A DNA stretch of 5,431 nucleotides, taken from the NCBI GenBank assembly GCA_905200265.1, contig CAJKJS010000121.1, forward strand, positions 1 to 5,431, given 5' to 3'. Both the position numbers and the translations under genes were made by a program. The notes under the pieces were generated by a model. It made no database searches and had not been told where the DNA came from. It was given only the letters and a program-made list of their open reading frames with translations. Shown here piece by piece: positions 1 through 5,424 of the stretch (its first letter is position 1; every line of letters starts with the position of its first letter). The DNA is from an uncultured Oscillospiraceae bacterium. Its GTDB lineage: Bacteria; Bacillota; Clostridia; Oscillospirales; Acutalibacteraceae.

Positions 1-198
1 ATACACACAGGGCTGGGTGTTGAGCGTCTGGTTCAAAACGTCTTTCGAACCGGTAAAGCACTGTTCGCTGGTACCGGGACGCTGGGCATCGGCTTTTTCA
101 AACACACCGGCGGCCGCTTTGGAAACTTCCGTCAGGCTTTTGCCCATGCCCGTGTACTGGGCCCCCTGGCCACTGAACAAAAAGGCAATCTTTTTCAT
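1..198 (-). CDS. fabD: Malonyl-CoA:ACP transacylase, N-terminal fragment (cut by window edge)
   Basis: FabD moves the malonyl group from malonyl-CoA to acyl carrier protein, supplying the extender unit for type II fatty-acid synthesis in the cytoplasm. Only the first 66 codons are present; the family is usually about 300-315 residues, so the catalytic GHSLGE serine and later His lie outside the window. The visible start MKKIAFLFSGQGAQYTGMG is the typical FabD opening, with the conserved GQGAQ loop at residues 10-14 and the 'xxMG' that follows. The QPC region near residue 62 fits the 'T(Q)P' segment that precedes the active-site region in the family. The ATG at 198 is preceded by AGGAG (214-210) 11 nt upstream. 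It lies 38 bp downstream of fabH with no terminator between, so the two are probably one transcript. The reading frame is intact to the edge. Recognition is firm despite truncation. Confidence 0.93.
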   Translation of the reverse strand, partial: MKKIAFLFSGQGAQYTGMGKSLTEVSKAAAGVFEKADAQRPGTSEQCFTGSKDVLNQTLNTQPCVY

Positions 199-209
199 GA
201 AGGGTCAAG

Positions 210-214
210 CTCCT
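210..214 (-). promoter_or_regulatory. Ribosome binding site of fabD
   Basis: The minus strand reads AGGAG here, 11 nt before the fabD ATG at 198. The spacing is slightly long, but no other candidate lies in the 38-bp fabH-fabD gap. It supports the chosen fabD start. Confidence 0.6.
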
Positions 215-236
215 CTCTCGTTACGAAATATACAAC

Positions 237-1190
237 TTACCAGCGCAGAACCGCTGCACCGGTGGTCAGCCCGCCGCCAAAAGCGGACATGGCAATGATA
301 TCGCCGCGCTTGAGCTCACCGGCCCGGTTCAGTTCATCCAGCAGCACGGGAATGCACGCCGAGCTGGTGTTGCCCGAATGCTGAATGTTGATGTGATACC
401 GGTCATGGGGGATCTTCAGTTTGCGCATGGCGGTTTCGATAATGCGAATATTGGCCTGGTGGGGCAGCACATGGTCAATGTCGTCCTGGGTCAGGCCCGC
501 GTTTTCAATGACCCATTTCAGGTCGGTGCTCATGGCGTTGACAGCGAACTTATACACATTCTGTCCGTCCATATGCAGGAAATGGGCGGGTTCTTCGTGT
601 TCACTAAACGGCGAATTGCCCTCTACATTGGGGATGGCCAGAAAATCGGTGTTGCCTTCGCTGGTCAGGCGTACCGACAGAAGGCTGTCGCCTTTTTCCA
701 TGACTACGGCGCCGGCGGAATCACCGAACAACACGCAGGTCGCCCGGTCGTTCCAGTCCACCATTTTGCTCATGGCTTCGGCCGAAACCACCAGGATGTG
801 TTCGGCGCGGCCGCGTTCAAAATAACCGGCGGCGCAGTCCATGGCATATACAAACCCGGAGCAGGCGGCATTCACGTCAAAAGCAGCACAGTGGGCGCCC
901 AGGTTTTTAGCGACCACACAGGCAAGCGAAGGGGTAATGTAATCGCCGCGAATGGTGGAGCAAATGATGAAGTCCAGGTCTTCAGCCGAAATACCGGCCA
1001 TCTCCAGGGCGTGTTCCGCCGCTTTGGTGGCCAGTTCCGAAAGGGTTTCGGTGGTGATCACCCGGCGTTCCTTAATCCCGGTACGCGTCGTAATCCATTC
1101 ATCCGAGGTATCCAGAAATTTGGTAAGATCCTCATTGGTCTTGACACATGCGGGCTTCTGGCTGCCAGTGCCAATAATGCGAAAATTCAT
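237..1190 (-). CDS. fabH: Beta-ketoacyl-ACP synthase III (KAS III)
   Basis: FabH condenses an acyl-CoA primer (acetyl-CoA or a branched acyl-CoA) with malonyl-ACP, the initiating step of type II fatty-acid synthesis. The protein of 317 residues matches the normal family length. The thiolase-fold catalytic triad is complete: Cys110 in NAACSGF, His244 in LPHQAN and Asn274 in HSGNTSSA. Other family marks are SDEWITTRTGI (residues 29-39, with the Trp and Arg that contact CoA), GDSAGAVV (157-164) and the C-terminal FGGGLTTGAAVLRW. The ATG at 1190 is chosen because a GGAGG site lies 8 nt upstream and the protein then begins at the usual FabH N-terminus (MNFRIIGTG). The frame stays open upstream to 1304, but that extension has no family similarity and runs through the predicted promoter. 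The downstream partner is fabD, which makes the malonyl-ACP this enzyme uses. The primer preference (straight or branched) cannot be told from the sequence by eye. Confidence 0.97.
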   Translation of the reverse strand: MNFRIIGTGSQKPACVKTNEDLTKFLDTSDEWITTRTGIKERRVITTETLSELATKAAEHALEMAGISAEDLDFIICSTIRGDYITPSLACVVAKNLGAHCAAFDVNAACSGFVYAMDCAAGYFERGRAEHILVVSAEAMSKMVDWNDRATCVLFGDSAGAVVMEKGDSLLSVRLTSEGNTDFLAIPNVEGNSPFSEHEEPAHFLHMDGQNVYKFAVNAMSTDLKWVIENAGLTQDDIDHVLPHQANIRIIETAMRKLKIPHDRYHINIQHSGNTSSACIPVLLDELNRAGELKRGDIIAMSAFGGGLTTGAAVLRW

Positions 1191-1198
1191 AGATGATT

Positions 1199-1203
1199 CC
1201 TCC
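1199..1203 (-). promoter_or_regulatory. Ribosome binding site deciding the fabH start
   Basis: The minus strand reads GGAGG, 8 nt before the ATG at 1190. This near-ideal site fixes the fabH start at 1190 and argues against the 38-codon upstream extension of the open frame. Confidence 0.85.
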
Positions 1204-1214
1204 GTATGTGGTTT

Positions 1215-1235
1215 CCGGCCGGTATAGCGGGCCGG
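1215..1235 (-). promoter_or_regulatory. GC-rich hairpin in the predicted fabH leader
   Basis: CCGGCC (1215-1220) and GGCCGG (1230-1235) form an all-GC 6-bp stem around a 9-nt loop, 11 nt upstream of the fabH GGAGG site. No U-run follows, so it is not an intrinsic terminator. It may only shape the 5' leader, or it could affect ribosome access. GC-rich palindromes of this size also occur by chance in GC-rich DNA, so function is uncertain. Confidence 0.35.
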
Positions 1236-1244
1236 GTGCCGCTT

Positions 1245-1274
1245 GTGCCAAAGGGAATAGGAACCTTTTGGCAC
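1245..1274 (-). promoter_or_regulatory. Inverted repeat just downstream of the predicted fabH start site
   Basis: GTGCCAAAGG (1245-1254) faces CCTTTTGGCAC (1264-1274). This gives eight continuous pairs (GTGCCAAA/TTTGGCAC), a one-base bulge, then two more pairs, around a loop of about 9 nt. If transcription begins near 1281, the element starts around +8. It could be a repressor operator in DNA or a 5' stem-loop that stabilises the mRNA. It does not match the FapR operator core (TTAGTACC..GGTACTAA) or the FabT palindrome as I know them. It lies outside any credible gene. Confidence 0.45.
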
Positions 1275-1287
1275 ACACAACAAGAAC

Positions 1288-1296
1288 ATTATAACA
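1288..1296 (-). promoter_or_regulatory. Extended -10 promoter for fabH-fabD
   Basis: The minus strand reads TGTTATAAT, a consensus TATAAT at 1293-1288 with the TGn extension in front. No good -35 hexamer is found 16-18 bp upstream (the region reads AAAAAC), which fits an extended -10 promoter. The DNA further upstream (1297-1350) is rich in A/T tracts and could act as an UP element. The predicted start is near 1281, giving a leader of about 90 nt before fabH. A vegetative sigma-A type promoter is inferred from sequence alone. Confidence 0.65.
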
Positions 1297-1378
1297 CAAA
1301 ACAATGGAAAGTTTTTAGCTTTTTAAGAAAGAAAAGAGAAAATATTTTGGTTTTCTTACCGGTTTTCCTGTCTTTTTC

Positions 1379-1410
1379 GTATAAATCCGGGCAAAATCGG
1401 GTATTCTTTT
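1379..1410 (+). promoter_or_regulatory. Possible promoter region of the DUF1540 gene
   Basis: Two weak readings exist in the 285-bp divergent intergenic region. One is TATAAA at 1380-1385 as a -10, with only a poor -35 (TTACCG at 1356-1361, 18-bp spacing). The other is GTATA (1379-1383), 15 nt, then GGGTATTCTT (1399-1408), which resembles the forespore sigma-F pattern GYWTA-N15/16-GGnnAnAnTW with one mismatch. Neither is strong. The gene must have its own start of transcription, since its neighbour on the left is divergent. Confidence 0.25.
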
Positions 1411-1458
1411 GGCAAGCGGCTATGCGCTGCGATGCAAAAACATGCAACTGAAAAAGAA

Positions 1459-1467
1459 AGGAAGGGG
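1459..1467 (+). promoter_or_regulatory. Ribosome binding site of the DUF1540 gene
   Basis: The purine-rich AGGAAGGGG ends 8 nt before the ATG at 1476. It supports that start and shows that this small frame is a translated gene rather than a chance frame. Confidence 0.65.
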
Positions 1468-1475
1468 TTTTTCGT

Positions 1476-1793
1476 ATGGCCTATCTCGCCTGTGAAGTAA
1501 ATGCCTGTGCCCATAACGGCCAGGGTCTGTGCAATCTGTCGGATATTCAGGTGGAAGGTGCCGGCGCGTGTGTATGCGGGCAAACCTGCTGCCACAGTTT
1601 TTCGCCTAAATCCGCCGGTCAGAACAGCCGGTGCGGCGGCAGTCAGCCGCTGACGAACATCGACTGTGACGCGGCCCGCTGTCAGTATAACGAAAACGGC
1701 CTTTGCCGGGCGGAACGTGTGCGCGTGTCCGGCTGCAAAGACCATGTGTGCAGCAGCCAGGAAACGGAATGCTGCACCTTTACCTGCCGGTAA
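1476..1793 (+). CDS. DUF1540 domain protein with two tandem cysteine-rich modules
   Basis: This small 105-residue protein has 16 cysteines and two copies of the DUF1540 pattern. Module 1 spans about residues 6-42 and module 2 about residues 64-102. Both show the same spacing C-x4-C-x7-C at the start (Cys6/11/19 and Cys64/69/77), a conserved 'NGxGLC/NENGLC' turn, a short hydrophobic strand (IQVEG; VRVSG), then a Cys pair followed by aromatic-ending SF or TF (Cys38-39; Cys99-100). The family is common in Clostridia and is thought to bind metal through its cysteines, but no function is established. There is no signal peptide or membrane segment, so it is probably cytoplasmic. A good RBS precedes the ATG and an intrinsic terminator follows, so it is likely monocistronic. 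The two modules suggest an internal duplication. Assignment to DUF1540 is by pattern recognition and is fairly secure; metal binding is inference. Confidence 0.88.
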   Translation: MAYLACEVNACAHNGQGLCNLSDIQVEGAGACVCGQTCCHSFSPKSAGQNSRCGGSQPLTNIDCDAARCQYNENGLCRAERVRVSGCKDHVCSSQETECCTFTCR

Positions 1794-1814
1794 ACGACCC
1801 ACGTAACAAAGAAA

Positions 1815-1855
1815 GGGCTCGCAGGGGTTCGCCTGCGGGTCCTTTTTCTTTTTTT
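1815..1855 (+). terminator. Intrinsic terminator, possibly bidirectional
   Basis: GGGCTCGCAGG (1815-1825) and CCTGCGGGTCC (1832-1842) form an 11-bp stem with two G-U pairs and a 6-nt loop, followed by TTTTTCTTTTTTT (1843-1855). It lies 21 bp after the DUF1540 stop. Read from the other strand, the stem is followed by TTTCTTTGTT (1814-1805), a poorer U-tract, so it may also end the convergent MoxR-DUF58-DUF4129 operon, whose last stop is at 1871. The flanking A and T tracts can extend the stem. Confidence 0.88.
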
Positions 1856-1870
1856 ATCAGGTAGGGGGCG

Positions 1871-3337
1871 TCAATCGGTCAGACGGCCCCTGCGTTTTTC
1901 CGGTAAAGGCTTCATTTGCAGCAGCTGATGAAGGAGCCGCGTCACCGGCAGCGTATCCGGGGTTTGCAGCGCTTCATACCGCACCCGGCTGTAGGTATCG
2001 GCGTTTGCCTGCCAGTCGGGGTCCTGGGTATCCAGCAGGCGCATGGCCTGGGCGGCGGTTTCCCGGGGCGTATCGCCGGGGGAAAAAGGGATGCGCTTTA
2101 ACTGCATGCCCTTTATGAGCAGCCGGTACCCTTCCCGTTCTTTGGCAGGACCATCGGGCAAGCGGTCAAAGGCGCGTACGTCGGCTTTAAACTGGCGCAA
2201 GGCCCGCCGGGGGGCAGGCGGCGCCGCCACGGCTGTTTCCGTACTTTTTAACAGGTCGGTTTCCGTATCGGTGTATTCCCCCTGGTTTTCGGACTGGATG
2301 GCCCCAGGGCGGCTGTGGCGGCGGAAAAAGCGCAGGATGGCCCGCCACAAAGTGCGTGCTTTGCCCCGCAGAATGCGGAAAGCCTTCGGGCACAGCCAAA
2401 TCAGTACCCCCAGTACCGCCAGCCCGATCAGCACCGAGAGAATTTGCGACAGCAAACTCTCGCCGCCGCCGGAAGCCGCAGGCGGGTCGGAAAATCCACC
2501 GCCGCCCCCTTCGGGTACGACGGTTTCGTGACCGGCAAATAGCCCGGCAATCAGCTGGCCTATCAGGGCGATGAGCCAAATGATTCCGATGAACAGTTGC
2601 TTGAGTGCATAAGCCAGCACATCCCGCAGCAACAGCAGCACGACCACTACGGCGTACAAAACGGCCAGCAGTTTTAAGTTGTAGCGGCGGATCTTCGGCG
2701 GCAAATGGGAGAGATCATGCCCGCGCCGCTCCATGAGAAAGTCCAGGTTCCCCTGGTTGGCGCCGGCCCCGTAGCAAAACGCCACGGTTAACAGGGAAAT
2801 TACCAGCGCTTCGGCCCGGCAGGGTAGGTCGCACAGAATCAGGATGAGCAGCACAAGTAGGTGCAGCACGGCCTGAATAATCAAATCCTGCTGGCGGTAC
2901 ATCAGCGAGTAGGGCTTTTCCGTTAGCCGTGCCCCCAGAATCCAGTACAGGAAAACACCGGGGAGCAGGCATATACTTAGCACCGTGTTCTGGCCGGTTA
3001 AAAGGGCCGTGGCCAGTGCCCCGGCCGCGAGAAAGGCCCCCAGTCCATAGCGCAGCAGGTTTTGGACAACAGGCCTATGGAGCAGGGGCTTTTTTTCCGT
3101 CAGCCACCGGCTAAACCAAAAGGAGAGGAGCCCAATTGCCATACAGCCCAGTAATAGGATAACCCCGGGTAGGGAGCCGTCCTGTTCCAGCCCGTAGGTA
3201 GCCGCCAACAGGAAAAGCGGATAGTACCCGGCCATGGAGCCCAAAAGGGTCATGGCGTGCACCACTTTTAAAAGCCGCCGGGACGAAGCCGTTTTCTCCT
3301 TATCCCGTTTTTCCGGATGACTGTTACGGTGTGCCAT
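1871..3337 (-). CDS. Polytopic membrane protein with C-terminal DUF4129-like segment, transglutaminase core absent
   Basis: This is the last gene of a MoxR-DUF58 operon, 488 residues from the chosen start. By eye there are about eight hydrophobic segments in the N-terminal half (near 28-48, 57-75, 96-113, 118-137, 152-170, 176-192, 222-240, 246-268). A Gly/Pro-rich linker follows (about 275-293), then a ninth segment (296-316), a basic stretch and a soluble C-terminal tail. Residues about 404-455 match the DUF4129 style: YRLLIKGMQLKRI, then the G/TPRET turn (TPRETAAQAM), then a helix ending YSRVRYE. In TgpA/YebA-type proteins at this operon position a transglutaminase-like Cys-His-Asp domain sits before the last membrane segment; here only the linker is present. 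The ATG at 3337 has overlapping GGAGG sites 6-9 nt upstream and overlaps the DUF58 stop by 14 bp. An upstream ATG at 3376 lacks any RBS. The role is unknown, probably as an envelope partner of the MoxR/DUF58 pair. Confidence 0.82.
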   Translation of the reverse strand: MAHRNSHPEKRDKEKTASSRRLLKVVHAMTLLGSMAGYYPLFLLAATYGLEQDGSLPGVILLLGCMAIGLLSFWFSRWLTEKKPLLHRPVVQNLLRYGLGAFLAAGALATALLTGQNTVLSICLLPGVFLYWILGARLTEKPYSLMYRQQDLIIQAVLHLLVLLILILCDLPCRAEALVISLLTVAFCYGAGANQGNLDFLMERRGHDLSHLPPKIRRYNLKLLAVLYAVVVVLLLLRDVLAYALKQLFIGIIWLIALIGQLIAGLFAGHETVVPEGGGGGFSDPPAASGGGESLLSQILSVLIGLAVLGVLIWLCPKAFRILRGKARTLWRAILRFFRRHSRPGAIQSENQGEYTDTETDLLKSTETAVAAPPAPRRALRQFKADVRAFDRLPDGPAKEREGYRLLIKGMQLKRIPFSPGDTPRETAAQAMRLLDTQDPDWQANADTYSRVRYEALQTPDTLPVTRLLHQLLQMKPLPEKRRGRLTD

Positions 3338-4463
3338 ACGATCCCTCCTCCCGATAGGTAAAGACCGGCAAATCATCCGGCGGCGTCACGGTGTCGGGCA
3401 GTGACCCGATGTGAATCAGCCTGACGTTACTGCCCATTGCCTGCTTTTGCCTGGCGTAGGCGAAAATATCCGCATTGGCGTAACAAGTCAGAATCACAAT
3501 ATCGCTGCTGCTGATTGTCCGGCAGGTAGTGCCGAGAAAGGTGGGGAAAGCTTCGGTGCTACATAGGGGCAGGGCCGCCAAACGCAGCATCAGTTCTTTT
3601 ACATGTTCGCGCCCGTGGTATTCTTCGGTCACCACCGGCTCCCGGCTGTGCAGCGGCCCGGCGTTACTGAGGAACCGCACAGGAATACCGGTGCGCAGGG
3701 TGCTGTCAAAGTACCCGGCGGCCAGGCGGATGGCGTCCTCCATTTTGTCTTTATCAATGACGCCGTCTTTTTCATAGGGACGGCTTTGCATGTTCAGAAT
3801 TACCGACAAACTCTGTCCGGCGGAATATTCATTATTGTGCACCATCAGTTCCCCCTGGCGGGCGGTGGCCAGCCAGTGAATGCGGTTCATGGTGTCGCCG
3901 GGGGTATAGGCCCGCACCCCGGCAATGAGGAACGGGTCAAAAAGCAGGTGGCGCCGCACAATCACGTCGCCAATCATGTGTTTGGGCGTGCGAAAATCCA
4001 GCGTCAGGTCCGCCGGAGCCGGTAGAACCGTCAGCCGGGCGTTTACATCCACCATTTGGGAAGGGGAAGAACCGCCCAGCAGATCGGTGGTAACCAGCAC
4101 CACTTTTTTCAAATCGTAAATGCCGCGTTTTACACAGCGCACTTTCCACCGGCGGGTGACTTTGTGGTGGGGCTTCATCATGAAAAAGCTGGGGACAAAG
4201 CGGGTCTCTTCGGTCACCAGGGACTGGGAATCGGCAAATTCCAGCCATTTGGAAGAGGTCAGTTCCGCTTTCAGCCACGGCAGAGGCAAAAACCCGCGGT
4301 TTTCCACTTCTTCGATCAGCGCGATTTCGTCGCCTTCCATGGCTTCTGATGTGCTGAACCGGCAGGTGTAGCGCAGTTTGCGAAAGGAAAATTTGCGAAA
4401 CACCAGCCCTTGCAGCCACACAGCCAGTACCAAGAGGATAATGACGGCAAGCAGTGTCATCAT
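3324..4463 (-). CDS. DUF58 domain protein, membrane-anchored (YeaD-like)
   Basis: This 379-residue protein is the usual partner of MoxR ATPases. An N-terminal hydrophobic helix (about residues 3-22) anchors it, followed by a beta-rich region (about 30-145) containing KRGIYDL (112-118), and the DUF58 core with the hallmark GVRAYTPGDTMNRIHW (182-197) and ATARQGELMVHNNEYS (199-214). The segment after the core resembles a von Willebrand factor A fold. However, the strand that would carry the metal-binding DxSxS motif reads VILNMQS (221-227), with Asn in place of the first Asp, so a classical MIDAS metal site is unlikely. The start at 4463 lies 7 bp after the MoxR stop, and its RBS AAAGGTGA includes that stop codon, so translation is probably coupled; the second Met codon (4460) is an equally possible start. 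Function is inferred from family and context: a membrane adaptor or client of the MoxR ATPase. Bacillus subtilis yeaD is the named relative at this operon position. Confidence 0.93.
   Translation of the reverse strand: MMTLLAVIILLVLAVWLQGLVFRKFSFRKLRYTCRFSTSEAMEGDEIALIEEVENRGFLPLPWLKAELTSSKWLEFADSQSLVTEETRFVPSFFMMKPHHKVTRRWKVRCVKRGIYDLKKVVLVTTDLLGGSSPSQMVDVNARLTVLPAPADLTLDFRTPKHMIGDVIVRRHLLFDPFLIAGVRAYTPGDTMNRIHWLATARQGELMVHNNEYSAGQSLSVILNMQSRPYEKDGVIDKDKMEDAIRLAAGYFDSTLRTGIPVRFLSNAGPLHSREPVVTEEYHGREHVKELMLRLAALPLCSTEAFPTFLGTTCRTISSSDIVILTCYANADIFAYARQKQAMGSNVRLIHIGSLPDTVTPPDDLPVFTYREEGSYGTP
3344..3351 (-). promoter_or_regulatory. Ribosome binding site deciding the start of the membrane protein gene
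   Basis: The minus strand reads GGAGGAGG, inside the last codons of the DUF58 gene, with spacings of 9 and 6 nt to the ATG at 3337. The alternative ATG at 3376 is preceded by no purine-rich site. The layout suggests translational coupling between the two genes. Confidence 0.75.
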
Positions 4464-4470
4464 GGCGCGG

Positions 4471-4478
4471 TCACCTTT
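4471..4478 (-). promoter_or_regulatory. Ribosome binding site of the DUF58 gene, overlapping the MoxR stop
   Basis: The minus strand reads AAAGGTGA, 7 nt before the ATG at 4463. Its last three bases are the stop codon of the MoxR gene, so ribosomes ending MoxR translation finish on the DUF58 ribosome-binding site. Confidence 0.6.
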
Positions 4479-5424
4479 TTTCGGTGGGCACCGGTACCGT
4501 CATCAAAATCTGCTCCAGGGCCGAGCAGGCCCCTTGGGCCGATTGGTTCAGGTTGTGTCCGCGCAGCATAATCCGGTGGGCCAGCACATCGGTAAACACG
4601 GCTTTCACGTCGTCGGGCCACACGGCTTCGCGACCGCAGACGGCGGCATGGGCCTCGCTGGCACGCAGTAGCGCCAGCGATCCCCGGGGGCTTACGCCCA
4701 GGCGGATGGATTCATCCCGCCGGGTAGCGGCCGCCAGGTGCTGAATGTAGGAAAGGACCGCGTCGCTCACGGGCATTTGCCGTACCAGGGTGCGCGCCTG
4801 CATGAGCTCATCGGTGGTAACAACGCCTTGTAAATCTTCCAGCGGGCTCTTTTCCCGGAAGGCTGCGAGCATATTTTTCTCTTCCTTCTCATCCGGGTAC
4901 CCCATGGAAAGCCGCATGAAGAACCGGTCCAGCTGAGCTTCCGGCAGGGGGAAGGTGCCCTGGATTTCAATGGGGTTCTGAGTGGCGGCCACAAAGAAGG
5001 GCTGGTTTAGCACCATGGTTTCGCCGTCCACGCTCACCTGGCCTTCTTCCATGCACTCGAGCAAACTGGACTGGGTGCGGGGGGTGGCCCGGTTGATTTC
5101 GTCGGCCAGCAGCAAATTGGTAAAAATCGGGCCCGGGCGGAACGTAAATTCCCCGGTTTTTTGGGAATACACATGGGCGCCGGTTAAATCGCTGGGCAAT
5201 AGGTCCGGGGTGAACTGCACCCGGGTAAAGCGGCAATCGAGGGATTTGGCCAGCGCTTTAATCAGCGTGGTTTTCCCCGTGCCGGGCAAATCTTCCAGCA
5301 GAATATGTCCGCCGCACAGCAGGCACAAAATGACTTTGTCAATGACATCGCCTTTTCCTTTAATAACGGTTTCCATGTTGGTTTTCAGCCGGTCGTGCAG
5401 CCGGCGGATGGTTTCTTGTTCCAT
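4471..5424 (-). CDS. MoxR-family AAA+ ATPase
   Basis: MoxR ATPases are cytoplasmic AAA+ proteins thought to act as chaperones that remodel or mature partner proteins, often of the vWA/DUF58 type encoded next door. All the expected elements are present in 317 residues, a normal length. They are Walker A LPGTGKTT (46-53), Walker B LLLADEIN (104-111, Asp108/Glu109), sensor 1 in ATQNP (147-151), a likely arginine finger in QLDRFFMR (164-171, Arg167), and sensor 2 in GVSPRGSLALL (243-253, Arg247). The FRPGPIF and ECMEEGQV segments are typical of the family. The ATG at 5424 gives the usual N-terminal length of about 45 residues before Walker A. Only 7 bases remain upstream, so its RBS and promoter are not visible and an earlier start cannot be strictly excluded. 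It is first among the visible operon genes; a further upstream gene is possible. The substrate is unknown; the Bacillus subtilis counterpart by position is yeaC. Confidence 0.96.
   Translation of the reverse strand: MEQETIRRLHDRLKTNMETVIKGKGDVIDKVILCLLCGGHILLEDLPGTGKTTLIKALAKSLDCRFTRVQFTPDLLPSDLTGAHVYSQKTGEFTFRPGPIFTNLLLADEINRATPRTQSSLLECMEEGQVSVDGETMVLNQPFFVAATQNPIEIQGTFPLPEAQLDRFFMRLSMGYPDEKEEKNMLAAFREKSPLEDLQGVVTTDELMQARTLVRQMPVSDAVLSYIQHLAAATRRDESIRLGVSPRGSLALLRASEAHAAVCGREAVWPDDVKAVFTDVLAHRIMLRGHNLNQSAQGACSALEQILMTVPVPTEKR

Noticed and set aside
378..1196. Long plus-strand open frame (272 codons) antisense to fabH, with other plus-strand frames at 421-825 and 952-1227
   Set aside because: They are mirror frames of a complete and clearly conserved fabH. 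Their translations show no recognisable domain and no RBS supports them.
1191..1304. N-terminal extension of fabH by 38 codons
   Set aside because: The extension covers the extended -10 promoter and the leader hairpins, has no FabH similarity, and the GGAGG site serves the ATG at 1190.
1206..1451. Plus-strand open frame of 81 codons in the divergent intergenic region
   Set aside because: It has no ribosome binding site, its composition follows the AT-rich promoter DNA, and it overlaps the fabH leader and promoter.
1356..1802. Minus-strand open frame of 148 codons opposite the DUF1540 gene
   Set aside because: The plus strand has two aligned DUF1540 modules with a good RBS and a terminator; the antisense frame shows no family features.
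1821..1836. Short inverted repeat GCAGG..CCTGC considered as part of a repeat element or attachment site
   Set aside because: It is fully explained as the upper stem of the intrinsic terminator with its T-run.
2187..2579. Overlapping open frames within the membrane protein gene (2043-2531, 2187-2579, 2315-2542)
   Set aside because: They are Arg/Pro/Ala-rich translations typical of out-of-frame reading of GC-rich DNA, with no independent start signals.
3337..3376. Upstream ATG at 3376 as start of the membrane protein gene
   Set aside because: It has no RBS and would increase the overlap with DUF58 to 53 bp, while the ATG at 3337 has strong GGAGG sites in front of it.
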